IMG/VR virus record: IMGVR_UViG_3300020202_000044
Coordinates: 1-41,762 of that record
DNA from: a virus
DNA: 41,762 nucleotides
Reading direction: 5' to 3' (one strand)
Position numbers and translations under genes: made by a program. The notes beneath the pieces are model-generated. The model had not been told where the DNA came from and ran no database searches. It worked only from the letters and a program-made list of their open reading frames with translations. Positions within the stretch are counted from its first letter, which is position 1. Each line of letters starts with the position of its first letter. This document shows positions 7,417 to 16,861 of the stretch, piece by piece.

Positions 7417-8688
7417 ATGGCGATTAATATCCAGCAGCTTCTAGCCCTGCTACAGCAGGGGGCTCCGCAGCAGGGAGCGGTCAAGCCGCCCGGCGGAGAT
7501 CCGCCGATCCCGCAGCTCCCGGACGCTCTGGTGCCTCCCGAGATGAAGGCCAACACCGTTCGCCCTCCTGGGTATGTAGACCCTGGGGTAAGCCTTCCGG
7601 GCCTCACCCCCAAGGGGAAGCCCAACCCTATTGACGCTCTCCTTGGCTCCGAAAGTAAGCAGCCCCCGACCACGGATCCTCGAACCATCATGAGCGCGAG
7701 GATGCCCACCACGCAGTCCATTGGCCCCAAGCCAATGAATATGGGTGGAAGTCCACATTCTGGGATGGAGGGCCTCCTTGGATTCCATCGTGTCGGCGAT
7801 GAAGATTCCCTTCTCGGGAAACTCGGTTCTCTGTTCCCAGAGAATAAGCCGCTAGTCGAAAAACATACGCAGACTCGGCTTCTCTCGAGCGGAACACCTG
7901 GCCCTGGAGCTACCCCGCCCACGCCGCCGCGGGACTCTGGAGAACTCGTGGGGCCGCCTACTCCAAAAGAGCAAGAGCCAGCTCAGTTCGCCTATCCCGG
8001 GCAAGAACACGACATGATTCAGCAGGCGGCGGCGGAGTTTCATGAACAGTCGGGCGCTAATTCTCCGGACCAAGCTGATGAGGCCCTTCGTCACGAATTC
8101 CAGGATGACCCGGAGATCGAGTCCGCTATCGCCCATGCGCGTATGCGCTACGAGGGCGCTAAGGAGCGCTCCGCTACGCCTCCTGGGGTCATGGAGTATG
8201 TCGGCTACGTCCTCGCCACGCTCGCGGGGGCCGACCCCATGCAGGCGGCGGAAGCTATCTCCCGTCGAGGAGAGAAGCGTCAGGACGAGCATATGGCCCT
8301 TCAGGATCTCCTCGGCGCTCAGGGCATGAAGATCAAGGACCGCCAGATGCAGCGCCAGATGGGGGCGCAGCAGAACATGGGGGCCGCCAAACTACTTCAG
8401 GACCAACTCCAGGACAAGCAGCGCCAGGCGGAGCGTGTGGATGACAGGAAGTTCGACCGCTTTAAGGCTGGTCGAGGCGCGGCCCTTCAGGAGCTTAACC
8501 AGCTTCGCCAGCAGATGCAGTACAGCAACAACCCTGATGAGAAGAAAGCCCTGCAAGAGAAGATCCGCACACTCGAGATGCGAAAGGGCTTCTTCAATCG
8601 GCAGCTAGGGGAGCCTGAGAAGGACGAGGACGGAAACCCCATCGGGATGATCTCTCCGGACGCGATGCGACTCATGGGGCTCGGGTAA
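7417..8688 (+). CDS. Internal virion / ejection protein, medium
   Basis: A 423-residue protein. The first half is proline-rich and disordered-looking (GAPQQGAVKPPGGDPPIPQL and PGATPPTPPRDSG). The second half is helical and Gln-rich (LQDQLQDKQRQAERVDDRKFDRF, residues about 310-335), a likely coiled coil. SRRGEKRQDEHMALQDLLG near residue 285 resembles the conserved core of proteins found next to large ejection proteins. An AGAAGGTG site precedes the ATG. No enzyme motif is visible. Confidence 0.6.
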   Translation: MAINIQQLLALLQQGAPQQGAVKPPGGDPPIPQLPDALVPPEMKANTVRPPGYVDPGVSLPGLTPKGKPNPIDALLGSESKQPPTTDPRTIMSARMPTTQSIGPKPMNMGGSPHSGMEGLLGFHRVGDEDSLLGKLGSLFPENKPLVEKHTQTRLLSSGTPGPGATPPTPPRDSGELVGPPTPKEQEPAQFAYPGQEHDMIQQAAAEFHEQSGANSPDQADEALRHEFQDDPEIESAIAHARMRYEGAKERSATPPGVMEYVGYVLATLAGADPMQAAEAISRRGEKRQDEHMALQDLLGAQGMKIKDRQMQRQMGAQQNMGAAKLLQDQLQDKQRQAERVDDRKFDRFKAGRGAALQELNQLRQQMQYSNNPDEKKALQEKIRTLEMRKGFFNRQLGEPEKDEDGNPIGMISPDAMRLMGLG

Positions 8689-8691
8689 TGC

Positions 8692-11600
8692 ATGGCGCTA
8701 GACAAAGGGCTCGGCCCCCTGCCTCCCGGACGCCCTATTCAGCCCATTCGGGGCATTGAAAGCGGCGCTCCGGGCAAGAACAACCGCACGGGCATGAAGC
8801 CCATGAGCCCTATGGGGGCTATGGGTGGACTTCAGACTATGCGCCCGATGGCTCCCATGCAGCAGTCTCCTTACGACCAGGAGGAGATGGCGCTGGACGC
8901 TATCCGCAACGCTCCGATTGAGTCCGTAGACACTCCTTCGGCGGTCTTTGATCGGCCCCCTATCGACACCCCCAAGACGTTTCAGGGCTGGGTCAAGAAC
9001 CTCTCGGACGACGTCGGCAGCTTCATCGAAGGCATCCCCGCCATGGTGAAGCAGGCGTGGACGTCCGGGAAGTACATCTCCAAGAATCTCGACGGCGTGA
9101 AGATGCTGTACGAGAACCCCGAGTTTCTGACGAAGGAGCTAGACCAGCTTAAAACCGACGTCATCAAGGGGATCACCGACACCTACAAGGACGGCTTCGG
9201 GGAAGCCCTCTACAAGCATCCCTTCACGGTCCTCATGGACGCTACGACCATCTTCGACGTCCTGGGGGGCGGGCTCAAGATGGCCGGCAAAGCCGCGATG
9301 ACCGCCGCCGAGAAGCAGGCGATCAAGGCTGGCGTGAAGCTCGCCGACTCCACGGCTACTCGTCTCCTGAAGCTGGGAGACAACATCCAGAGGACGCCGG
9401 GGCGTATCTTCGCCGCTCCGATCCAGGCCGTGGGAAGAGGGGCGCTCAAGATCCCGGCCGTCCAGAAGTTCGCGGAGGCTCACGCCCTCACTCCTTACGG
9501 GCAGAGCCGCGTCCAGAGGATGACTTCGATCCTCCTGGAGAACCGCGTTGCTTCCTCTCAGCCCTACGTTGACGCCTTCAAGAAGTCGATCTCGAAGGCG
9601 GACTGGGCTGAATTCCGCCAGCTCGTCACGGGCTACAAGCCGCTCGAGGATGCCAGCAAGCCCATGCTCGCGGAGTACGCGCAGGAGTGGCGCAAGATCA
9701 ACTCCGTCAACGAAGAGTGGATGAAGAACTGGGGGATCAAGAATCAGGGGGAGCTTGACGCCGCGGCCCTGAAGCCGCTGGCGGAACAGCTCTATGAGGA
9801 GGGCCTGATCCCTCAGCCCTGGCGTGTTGAAGGCGGGAAGGTCGTCTACAACCAGGAGGGGCTCGACGCGGCGAAGGCGTGGACCCAGGGGGCTAACCCC
9901 TTCGGGAAGCCCACGGAGGCGACCTACTGGAAGTACATCGAGGACCGCAAGGGTGGCGTCCTGGACTTCCTTGAAGACCTGAAGGGGGAAGCGAACAACC
10001 TCAACCGGGTCAAGCGCTTCGAGAAGAAGGGCCTCGCGGAAGGGACGATCAAGGACCCGGCCGTGGTCATGGCCCGCTCTCAGCTCCAGATGGCGGAGCT
10101 GCGGGGCATGGTCGATTACGTCGCCGACACCATCCAGAACAACGGGAAGCTCATCAAGGGTGGCGCGGACGCCCCCAAGGGCTACGTGTTCATGGATCCC
10201 GTCCTCATGCGGTACATCGAGAATGGCCTGATCCCTGGACATGAGCTGATGGTGAGCCGCTACGCCGACGAGATCGCCAAGGGGCTCAAGCCCTACGACG
10301 CCCTACGGAACGCGGCTAAGGCGGTAGACGCCGAGGCTGGCCCCGCCATGATCGCCGCGGCTAAGGAAGCGGTCGATAACCCGAAGAACTGGGGGATCGC
10401 CATCCCCGTCGAGGATGCCTACCTCATCGAAAGCCAGCTTCGCGGCGTAAGCGGGCCGCTTCGCTTCTACGACAAGCTGATGAACACCTGGCGAAGCGTG
10501 GTCCTTCGCCTCATGCCCCGCTACTACATGAACAACCTGCTCGGGAACAGCATTCTGCTCCTCTCGGGCGGTCATCTGCCTTGGAGCAAGACCGTCACGG
10601 AAGCGAAGGTCCATCCGGCGGAAGCCATCTCCGCCTCCGGGCTGCTCTCCGAGGCTGGGTATCACGCGGACTTCCTCTCCCACGTCCCGGGAATGAAGCA
10701 GATTGAGAAGATCACGGACAAGCTCGCCTCCGCGACTGACGCCCGCCCTCGCGGGCTCCTCGCGGAGACGAAGCTGAGGGAGATCCTGAAGGAAGAGGCG
10801 GAAGTCGGCAACATCCTCGCCGCTCAGATCGTGGCGGATGGCGTCACCAAGGAAGCCCTGGACGCCCTCATGATGGCCCGGAAAGAGGAGCAGGCGCTTG
10901 CCGGCCGTCAGGCCCTCGGCGCTAAGAAGCTGACGCTAAGCATCGAGCAGCAGAACGAGCTTGGCAGGATTGACGCCCAGATGGCGGAGGTCCAGAAGAG
11001 GATCGACACCGAAAGGGCTTTGTCCAATGCCGCGCCGCCGCCCCTTCCTTCGCAGGACATCGCGGGCCTGGAAGCCGCTATCCAAGCCAAGATCGCTGAA
11101 AACGCTCCTGTTGTCGAGATCCGCCAGCTTCAGAGCCGTCTACAGGCTGCTCAGAATAGTAAGCAGGCTGCGGTAGCGAGCCCCACGAAGCTACAGGAGC
11201 TTCAGGAACAGCTTAGAAAGCTCGGGAGCGTGCGCCAGCAGAAGGTGGGCTCCTACCCCTTCCAGGGAGGCGCTAACGCTGGCAGGGACGTTGATGAACT
11301 GATCCAGCTTGCCGCCCGCAGGGAAGCCCTTAAACCCGCCTCCATGCTGGTCGAGAAGGCCGTCACCGAAATGGAGCGGTTCCTGGGCAACTACGGCCGG
11401 CAGCATCCGATCACCCGCGAGTGGATCCGGAGGGCTATCCCCTTCTGGACGTTCGCCGCGACCCTCAACAAGCTCCTCTTCACGATGCCTTTCGTGGCTC
11501 CGAAGAAGGCGTTCCTCTGGAACCACTACGCCAAGATGATGATCGACGGGGCCAACGACGACAGGCTCCCTCCCCGCTTCCGCAACCATATCCCCATTGG

Positions 11601-12219
11601 GGGCACCAAGGATGGCCAGATCATCTTCATGAAGGTGGGCGGCTTCAACCCGTTCGAGGCCGCCTCCATGACGGAGATGGGAGGGAACCAGATCCCTAAG
11701 CTGATCGACCCCGCCAGCAACCCCTTCATCAAGGCCCTGATCGAAACGAGGGGCGGCTACGACACGTTCACGGAGAAGCCTTTCGTTGAGCCGACTGACT
11801 TCGTGAGCCTGGACGGGACGGTTTGGCGCTACGACCCGAAGACCAACGTGCTTGAGCCCGTCATCCCGCAGAAGCCGCTTGTGGCCTCCCTGCTTAATCA
11901 GATCCCTCACGTCAAGGTCATCCAGGAGATGCTAGACGGTTTCGAGGGGACTAGAGGGATCGCCAACAACACGCGGCGCGACCCCGAGGGGAACTACTTC
12001 TACGACCGATCCCCGATGTGGTCCGCCTCCCGAGCCCTTGGATTCCCCATTACCGTCTCCGACCCGGAGCGAGTCAAGGCGCAGCACGCCATGATCGTGC
12101 GCGGGATCCAGAAGCGCTTCGGCTCGGCCATGCGCCGCGTTGACCCGGATACGCAGGGGAAGCTACAGCACATCCTTGAGAGCATGGGACGCGGGGATTA
12201 CGACCTGCGGGAGTGGTAG
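8692..12219 (+). CDS. Large internal virion (DNA ejection) protein
   Basis: The biggest gene in the window, 1,175 residues. The order is: a Met/Pro-rich tail, helical segments (60-180), then a long helical body with MPRYYMNNLLGN (about 608-619), a motif I associate with very large phage core proteins. A Gln-rich coiled coil lies at about 740-860, then WIRRAIPFWTFAATLNKLLF (hydrophobic, possibly membrane-seeking) and a C-terminal part rich in Pro and Arg. In T7-like phages the third internal protein crosses the envelope and can carry lytic transglycosylase activity; I cannot point to a catalytic Glu here. It is tightly coupled to the fibre gene (TAG then ATG). Confidence 0.65.
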   Translation: MALDKGLGPLPPGRPIQPIRGIESGAPGKNNRTGMKPMSPMGAMGGLQTMRPMAPMQQSPYDQEEMALDAIRNAPIESVDTPSAVFDRPPIDTPKTFQGWVKNLSDDVGSFIEGIPAMVKQAWTSGKYISKNLDGVKMLYENPEFLTKELDQLKTDVIKGITDTYKDGFGEALYKHPFTVLMDATTIFDVLGGGLKMAGKAAMTAAEKQAIKAGVKLADSTATRLLKLGDNIQRTPGRIFAAPIQAVGRGALKIPAVQKFAEAHALTPYGQSRVQRMTSILLENRVASSQPYVDAFKKSISKADWAEFRQLVTGYKPLEDASKPMLAEYAQEWRKINSVNEEWMKNWGIKNQGELDAAALKPLAEQLYEEGLIPQPWRVEGGKVVYNQEGLDAAKAWTQGANPFGKPTEATYWKYIEDRKGGVLDFLEDLKGEANNLNRVKRFEKKGLAEGTIKDPAVVMARSQLQMAELRGMVDYVADTIQNNGKLIKGGADAPKGYVFMDPVLMRYIENGLIPGHELMVSRYADEIAKGLKPYDALRNAAKAVDAEAGPAMIAAAKEAVDNPKNWGIAIPVEDAYLIESQLRGVSGPLRFYDKLMNTWRSVVLRLMPRYYMNNLLGNSILLLSGGHLPWSKTVTEAKVHPAEAISASGLLSEAGYHADFLSHVPGMKQIEKITDKLASATDARPRGLLAETKLREILKEEAEVGNILAAQIVADGVTKEALDALMMARKEEQALAGRQALGAKKLTLSIEQQNELGRIDAQMAEVQKRIDTERALSNAAPPPLPSQDIAGLEAAIQAKIAENAPVVEIRQLQSRLQAAQNSKQAAVASPTKLQELQEQLRKLGSVRQQKVGSYPFQGGANAGRDVDELIQLAARREALKPASMLVEKAVTEMERFLGNYGRQHPITREWIRRAIPFWTFAATLNKLLFTMPFVAPKKAFLWNHYAKMMIDGANDDRLPPRFRNHIPIGGTKDGQIIFMKVGGFNPFEAASMTEMGGNQIPKLIDPASNPFIKALIETRGGYDTFTEKPFVEPTDFVSLDGTVWRYDPKTNVLEPVIPQKPLVASLLNQIPHVKVIQEMLDGFEGTRGIANNTRRDPEGNYFYDRSPMWSASRALGFPITVSDPERVKAQHAMIVRGIQKRFGSAMRRVDPDTQGKLQHILESMGRGDYDLREW

Positions 12220-14550
12220 ATGGCTACAGATGCGAAGAAGAAGGAGTCCTTTAAGCCTTACCTCGCCTTCGATCATGAGAAGGCTATCGGGAATCCGGAG
12301 TCGATCTACAAGGGTGTTGATTTCAACGATCTGTCGAAAGGCGCTACCGAGAACGACGACATCATCTTCCTGGGGGTTGGCACCTCGGGGGCGATGTCAA
12401 ACCCCATCACGAACTACACCATCCACCTCCCCAACGGTACTGCCGCTCTCCCTAGTTTGGCGTTCCAGTCCCATACGGACACGGGCTTCTACCTCTCTGG
12501 GCTCTCCACGCCTGGCTTCACAGCCGTTGTGGACGGCGACGAAAAAACTACATGGTCAACGGATGGCTTCCTCGTCCTTGACCTGACCCCCACAAGAGTC
12601 GTTCTTGCCGGCGGCGGCGGCCTTGTTACCGACAACGCCGGGCTCACGTACAACCTAACTGGCGGTTTCACCCTGGATGTAGGACTTCAAGTCCTGATCG
12701 GCGCTACCGACCAGATCAAGCTGCACTCCACGGCCGACTCCTACTACAACGGATCGGGGAAATTCGGCTTCGGCACCGCGGCTCCCGCGGGGGCCAGAGT
12801 CCACATCCAAGAGACGGTCAACAAGGCTCTGCGTCTTGGAACCAGCGCCACCGACTATGCGGACCTAGACTTCGATGGCACCAGCATCGTCTTTGAGATC
12901 GCCGCGGGAGTCGGAGACGACTTCATCTTCCAGGGCTCCACTGCCGGGTCCACCTACGCTTTCCACGTCAGGAACACGGACAACACCAACGCGACCTCCA
13001 GCGCCTCTGTTCAGATGCAGGTGGGCGGTACTTCCGCTGGAGATCCTTACGCTACCTTCGACATCGTAGGCGGGACCTCTTGGCTGATCGGTGCGGACAA
13101 CGACGACAGCGATAAATTCAAGATCGCCAGTACCCTCGGATTCGGGTCCGCGACCGCCTTCGCCATCGACACGGACAGGTACGCCACCTTCACCCCGGCG
13201 GTACGCGCCAGCGGCACGGCCCACGCCGTCCAGATCACGGGAGCCATCAACACGGGAGGCACGAATGGCCTCTTCCGTGTCCTAGGAGCCGCTTCCACGG
13301 GGCAGACCGCCAGCACGGAGATCAAGTTTCTCGACATCGACCTTGGGGCTACCGTTACCTGGGCCACGGGAGCCCTCGCTGACCAGAGGTGCGTTTTCAT
13401 CGAGGCTCCTACTCTCGCCTTCGCTGGAGCCTCCACCGTCACCAATGCGGCTACGGTCTACATTGACAGGGCTCCCCAAGCTGGCAGCAACGCGACCATC
13501 ACCAACGCCTACGCCCTATGGGTGGATGATGGGATCTCCCGCTTTGACGGGAACGTTGGTATCGGGATCACGCTCCCGTCCGTATCTCTCCAGGTCCTAA
13601 GCGGGTCTGCGGTAGGGTCCACCTACAACGCTGACGATCTACTTACCATCGAGAAGTCCACCAACTGCAATATCAACCTCGTTACTGACGTATCTGGCGT
13701 AAACACGATCCTGTTCTCCGACACGACCAGAGCCCGCGGGAGAATCCGATACACGCACTCCACGGACGAGCTTGCGTTATTTACAGCCGCCACTCAGGTG
13801 GTCACGATCACGAGTGGGCAGTTCGTCGGGATCAACACCTCTGGGCCTGATCGAAGGCTTGATATTCTAGATGCCTCGGCCGCACAGCTCCGCCTTACCC
13901 AGGCGGACGGCTCCGTATACATGGAGTTCCGCCTTGACTCCTCCGGCAATACGACCGTGACTCCTACGGGGACCATCTTCGACTTCAGCAGGGCGGCAGC
14001 CGGGAGCATCATCCAGTATCGAGTCCTGAACGGCGACAACACCTCGGCCTCTTCTCAGGCGTGGTTCCGGGCGATCACTGGAGGGTCATCTTCTGGGGAT
14101 CCCGTATACATCCTCAGCGTTTCCGGGGTGACGGACTGGAGCTTTGGAATCGACAACAACGATAGCGATAAGCTGAAGATCTCCCAGGGCCAGGGCGTTG
14201 GATCCGCAGACGTGCTTTCGATCACGACGGCCGGAAGCGTGTCCCACACCATTGTTAGCGGAGCTAACGAGTACGCGATCAATGACGGCCAAGGGGATTG
14301 CGACTTCAGGGTTGAGGGAGACTCCATCAGCCATCTCCTGTTCACGGATGCGACCGCGACAACCGAGAACATCGCCCTCCTCGCCGCTGCCGCCCCCAAC
14401 TGGCAGGCCATGGACCGTGGCATTTTTATCGGGGAAGCCTCGGTAGTCCCGACCGGAAATCCCGCGTCGGGCGGCTTCCTCTACGTTGAGGGTGGGGCGC
14501 TAAAGTACAGGGGCACCTCTGGAACGATCACAACTTTGGGTGCCGCATGA
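12220..14550 (+). CDS. Tail fibre / receptor-binding protein with internal repeats
   Basis: A 776-residue, beta-rich, Gly/Thr/Ser/Asp-rich protein. The pattern LPSLAFQSHTDTGFYLSG (about residues 73-90) is typical of fibre shafts. Two copies of an approximately 80-residue module (about 237-315 and 586-670) share the order AAGS/TAGS, N-x-DNT, GGTS/GGSS-x-GDP, W..G.DN.DSDK.KI. The end VEGGALKYRGTSGTITTLGAA is also common in fibres and needs no intramolecular chaperone. Placed after the ejection proteins, it probably binds the cell surface. Stop and next start overlap (ATGA). Confidence 0.75.
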   Translation: MATDAKKKESFKPYLAFDHEKAIGNPESIYKGVDFNDLSKGATENDDIIFLGVGTSGAMSNPITNYTIHLPNGTAALPSLAFQSHTDTGFYLSGLSTPGFTAVVDGDEKTTWSTDGFLVLDLTPTRVVLAGGGGLVTDNAGLTYNLTGGFTLDVGLQVLIGATDQIKLHSTADSYYNGSGKFGFGTAAPAGARVHIQETVNKALRLGTSATDYADLDFDGTSIVFEIAAGVGDDFIFQGSTAGSTYAFHVRNTDNTNATSSASVQMQVGGTSAGDPYATFDIVGGTSWLIGADNDDSDKFKIASTLGFGSATAFAIDTDRYATFTPAVRASGTAHAVQITGAINTGGTNGLFRVLGAASTGQTASTEIKFLDIDLGATVTWATGALADQRCVFIEAPTLAFAGASTVTNAATVYIDRAPQAGSNATITNAYALWVDDGISRFDGNVGIGITLPSVSLQVLSGSAVGSTYNADDLLTIEKSTNCNINLVTDVSGVNTILFSDTTRARGRIRYTHSTDELALFTAATQVVTITSGQFVGINTSGPDRRLDILDASAAQLRLTQADGSVYMEFRLDSSGNTTVTPTGTIFDFSRAAAGSIIQYRVLNGDNTSASSQAWFRAITGGSSSGDPVYILSVSGVTDWSFGIDNNDSDKLKISQGQGVGSADVLSITTAGSVSHTIVSGANEYAINDGQGDCDFRVEGDSISHLLFTDATATTENIALLAAAAPNWQAMDRGIFIGEASVVPTGNPASGGFLYVEGGALKYRGTSGTITTLGAA

Positions 14551-15038
14551 AGATAGTCAAAGACGGCGTAACCACATTTGAGGTGGACCCGGCTACCGGG
14601 AACATTACAACGGGGGGACAAAACCTTGCCCAGCCCGGAGGCTCCAGCACCCCTCAGTTCCAGGCAATAGTCATCGCCAATCCCATCACCTACACCAACG
14701 CCGCATCGGGCGGCCTAGAGCCCGCTGGACAGCAGAGCAGGATCCAGCTTGACCTACGGAACGCGGTCAACGTGGTAGGTCAATGCCTGTTCTCCGTCGC
14801 CCCTAATGCTGCCGTTGGGAAACTGGTCTTCCAGTACAGCACGGACGGGACCATTTGGCTTACTCTCTTGGACATGGGGACTGGGGGCTACACCGCCAAC
14901 GTCCTCAAGATAAGTTCCGCTACCGCTGTCCCGGATGGGGCTAAAGTGGTAAATTGTCTCATAAGAGTGATAGTGGTGGGCGATGGAGTCGTGGATCCCG
15001 TGTGTCAGAAAGCTCAATTAATGTTCCAGGGGGCATAA
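14547..15038 (+). CDS. Fibre-associated small structural protein
   Basis: A 163-residue protein coupled to the fibre gene by ATGA overlap. It starts MKIVKDGVTTFEVDPATGNI and is beta-rich with LVFQYSTDGTIWLTLLDMG, a jelly-roll-like composition seen in fibre tips or in proteins that follow fibre genes. No enzyme motif and only two cysteines. It could be a tip module or a fibre-assembly partner. Confidence 0.5.
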   Translation: MKIVKDGVTTFEVDPATGNITTGGQNLAQPGGSSTPQFQAIVIANPITYTNAASGGLEPAGQQSRIQLDLRNAVNVVGQCLFSVAPNAAVGKLVFQYSTDGTIWLTLLDMGTGGYTANVLKISSATAVPDGAKVVNCLIRVIVVGDGVVDPVCQKAQLMFQGA

Positions 15039-15256
15039 TGCCAGACATCACGATCAGCTTAACACTCAATCAGGCGCAGCGGGTATCCGCCTCCTTCGGG
15101 CCTAAGCCCGCTGAACTCACTCATGAAGAGTGGATCGCCAAGAACACCAAAGCCTTCTACAAAGAGCGCGTCAGACAGGCGGAGGCAAGCGGGGCGGCGA
15201 ACGCTGCCCATGACGCGGCATACGCTCAAATCAACACGGACTTTTCAGGCTTCTAG
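15038..15256 (+). CDS. Small helical protein after fibre genes
   Basis: A 72-residue protein whose ATG starts on the last base of the previous stop (TAATG). A beta start (ITISLTLNQAQRVSASFG) precedes a charged helix with Ala/Gln-rich end (AEASGAANAAHDAAYAQINTD). Proteins of this size and pattern often follow tail genes in phages; function unknown. Confidence 0.6.
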   Translation: MPDITISLTLNQAQRVSASFGPKPAELTHEEWIAKNTKAFYKERVRQAEASGAANAAHDAAYAQINTDFSGF

Positions 15257-15271
15257 GAAAGGGTGCGATAG

Positions 15272-15445
15272 ATGCTCAACGAGCAAGACAAGGGGACTCT
15301 CAAGGCCACGGTCGAGTTGATCTGGCGCAAGGGGACGCACAATCCCCAGGAAGCCGCCACCGCATTCAACTTCACGCAACTCGCGGAACGGCTGGTCAAG
15401 GAAGAGCAGGCTCAGGACAAGAAGCCGGAAGAGAAGAAGGTTTAG
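15272..15445 (+). CDS. Small charged helical protein
   Basis: A 57-residue protein (MLNEQDKGTLKATVELIWRKG at the start) that turns Lys/Glu/Gln-rich at its end (EEQAQDKKPEEKKV). The ATG has GAAAGGG upstream. Size and place between tail and lysis-type genes are the only clues; no family recognised. Confidence 0.6.
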   Translation: MLNEQDKGTLKATVELIWRKGTHNPQEAATAFNFTQLAERLVKEEQAQDKKPEEKKV

Positions 15446-15494
15446 AGGAACGACCGGGGGATAGTCGAAGGAAGGTCGGAGGGGTTTGTCGAAG

Positions 15495-15776
15495 ATGCTT
15501 AGCGGGGATGACAGGGAGTGGTTGGAAGGGAAGTTCAACCGCGTTCATGAGCGCATGGATGGGCTGCAAGAGCAGATCGCCAGGAAGGGCTCCGACATCC
15601 ACGCCGTCAATACGGAGTTGATAAAGCTCGCCGCGGCTCCCTGCAAGGATGTGCAGGCCCATGAGGAGCGGTATCACAACCCGGCGAAGACCTGGGGGAT
15701 CATGGCGGCGATGGTCGGGGTAGTGGCGGGGGTTATCGAGGTTGTGAAGTGGGTTTTTAAGAGAGGTGGGTCATGA
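15495..15776 (+). CDS. Single-span membrane protein, XhlA/holin-like
   Basis: A 93-residue protein with a long amphipathic helix (LEGKFNRVHERMDGLQEQIARKGSD), then WGIMAAMVGVVAGVIEVVKWVF as one C-terminal membrane segment and a basic end (KRGGS). This is the layout of XhlA-type haemolysin/holin accessory proteins. GGAGGGG lies 10 bases before the ATG. Overlap with the next gene (ATGA) makes a two-gene unit with a lipoprotein, as in lysis cassettes. No endolysin gene is adjacent, which weakens the lysis call. Confidence 0.6.
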   Translation: MLSGDDREWLEGKFNRVHERMDGLQEQIARKGSDIHAVNTELIKLAAAPCKDVQAHEERYHNPAKTWGIMAAMVGVVAGVIEVVKWVFKRGGS

Positions 15777-16090
15777 AGGCTTTGCTGTGTGTCGGGTTGC
15801 TGGCGGTTGTTGGCTGTGTCCCGGCCCGTCAGTTTGGGGCAGGCTTCCGGGACCGTGGCCTAGAGATGGCCGGCGACATCGCCGCGGATGAGCTTGCGGA
15901 AGTCGTAGACAAGCGCCTGGGGGAAGACTTCAAGGAAGTGAAGGACATCCTCAATCAGCTTCCTAGCCAGCTTCCGAAGAAGGGGCCTGTCGAAGAGGGC
16001 TTGATGTACTCCCTCGGCGGGCTTCTGGCCTATGTCGTTGGGAGCATTGGGAAGGGCTACATCAGGAAGTCAAAGGATAAGCACGCCTAG
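15773..16090 (+). CDS. Small lipoprotein with C-terminal membrane segment, spanin-like candidate
   Basis: A 105-residue protein whose N-terminus is a lipoprotein signal: hydrophobic stretch then the lipobox AVVGC (Cys15). A charged helix follows (VDKRLGEDFKEVKDILNQ), then a Gly-rich hydrophobic segment (YSLGGLLAYVVGSIGKGYI) and a basic tail. An outer-membrane-anchored helix that ends in a membrane segment could bridge the envelope like a unimolecular spanin, but this is inference. It is the last gene of the late strand; its stop shares CTAG with the opposing gene. Confidence 0.6.
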   Translation: MKALLCVGLLAVVGCVPARQFGAGFRDRGLEMAGDIAADELAEVVDKRLGEDFKEVKDILNQLPSQLPKKGPVEEGLMYSLGGLLAYVVGSIGKGYIRKSKDKHA

Positions 16091-16509
16091 CCCAGCGCCT
16101 TCTTAAATGCGCAGTCTGGGCACCTTGCCATAGCCGGCTGATCCTCCCCCCACCTAGTCTTGATCGTGGAAGGGATGAGTCCGTTATCCAGACAGCGCTT
16201 GCAGGAGATCGGACGCTTGGAGTCCGGGATGTGCCGGCCGACGAACTTCACCCCTCTCTCTTGCTGGCGGCGATGCCAGTCTGAATGAGCCCTGGATAGC
16301 CAGTTATTCAGGAACCGTATCCGCAGAGTCTTCCTCTCGGCTGGATTACAGACCTCCCATGTGTGGGCTTTCCGGATCTCCATCATTAGGTCGATCCCCT
16401 TGTACGTCTGCGCCCAGAGCGGATAGGCTTCCGCCCACCCCGCGCATAGCTTTTCGTCCAGAACGTACAGGCTTAGTCCTTGCAGTTCTACGGGTACTTG
16501 ATGTGACAC
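16087..16509 (-). CDS. Replication-associated protein with C-terminal zinc ribbon
   Basis: A 140-residue protein from a GTG with GAGAGGGGG upstream. WAEAYPLWAQTYKGIDLMMEIRKAHTW and the later RIRFLNNWLSRAHSDWHRRQ resemble the helical C-terminal region of phage replication-organiser/DnaT-like proteins. The end has CKRC and CPDC pairs (zinc ribbon). It is the last gene of the minus strand. Its first 164 bases overlap the resolvase gene in another frame, longer than any other overlap here; a start at the later Met-Met pair would reduce the overlap. Confidence 0.6.
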   Translation of the reverse strand: MSHQVPVELQGLSLYVLDEKLCAGWAEAYPLWAQTYKGIDLMMEIRKAHTWEVCNPAERKTLRIRFLNNWLSRAHSDWHRRQQERGVKFVGRHIPDSKRPISCKRCLDNGLIPSTIKTRWGEDQPAMARCPDCAFKKALG

Positions 16510-16861
16510 GCGGCCCCCTCTCGACTAACTCCACCTCTACCCGGTCAACCCCTGTGTACTCCTCCGCCTTGACGTAGATTTCCGACACCCCGTTGTCCTG
16601 CTCAAAGAGAGAATCCAGAGCCCCCTTCCCCGCGTTATCGCAGTCCCATCGGCGATACCCAGAAACGAAGAGGCGAAGGACGAATGAATAGCACTTGGAA
16701 GGGTCTAGCTCTGACGGGAAACCCTGGGTGTTGGCGCTAAGGCGGAACGCGTCCTTCCATGCCTGGTAGCGCTTGTACCGCTTATCCACCCACTTCTGGC
16801 GCTGCGTGGTCCTAACGTAAGGGACGACAGCGCCATACCAGACCATCTTGTACGCCCCCAT
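16346..16861 (-). CDS. rusA: RusA-family Holliday junction resolvase
   Basis: A 171-residue protein. VVPYVRTTQRQKWVDKRYKRYQAWK is the usual N-terminal basic region. RRWDCDNAGKGALDSLF (about residues 70-86) holds the DxDN and downstream Asp of the RusA active site, and the following EQDNGVSEIYVKAEEY fits the D-D/E-x-V strand. RusA cuts four-way junctions and, with an ERF annealing protein nearby, would resolve recombination intermediates or trim packaging substrates. The catalytic domain ends near residue 120; the Arg/Ser/Gly-rich tail overlaps the next gene and may not be functional. Its ATG overlaps the upstream TAA (TAATG). Confidence 0.85.
   Translation of the reverse strand: MGAYKMVWYGAVVPYVRTTQRQKWVDKRYKRYQAWKDAFRLSANTQGFPSELDPSKCYSFVLRLFVSGYRRWDCDNAGKGALDSLFEQDNGVSEIYVKAEEYTGVDRVEVELVERGPRVTSSTRRTARTKPVRSGRKAMRGVGGSLSALGADVQGDRPNDGDPESPHMGGL

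Noticed and set aside
9139-10242. Minus-strand open frame of 367 codons opposite the ejection protein
   Set aside because: Antisense shadow with low-complexity composition and no regulatory signals.
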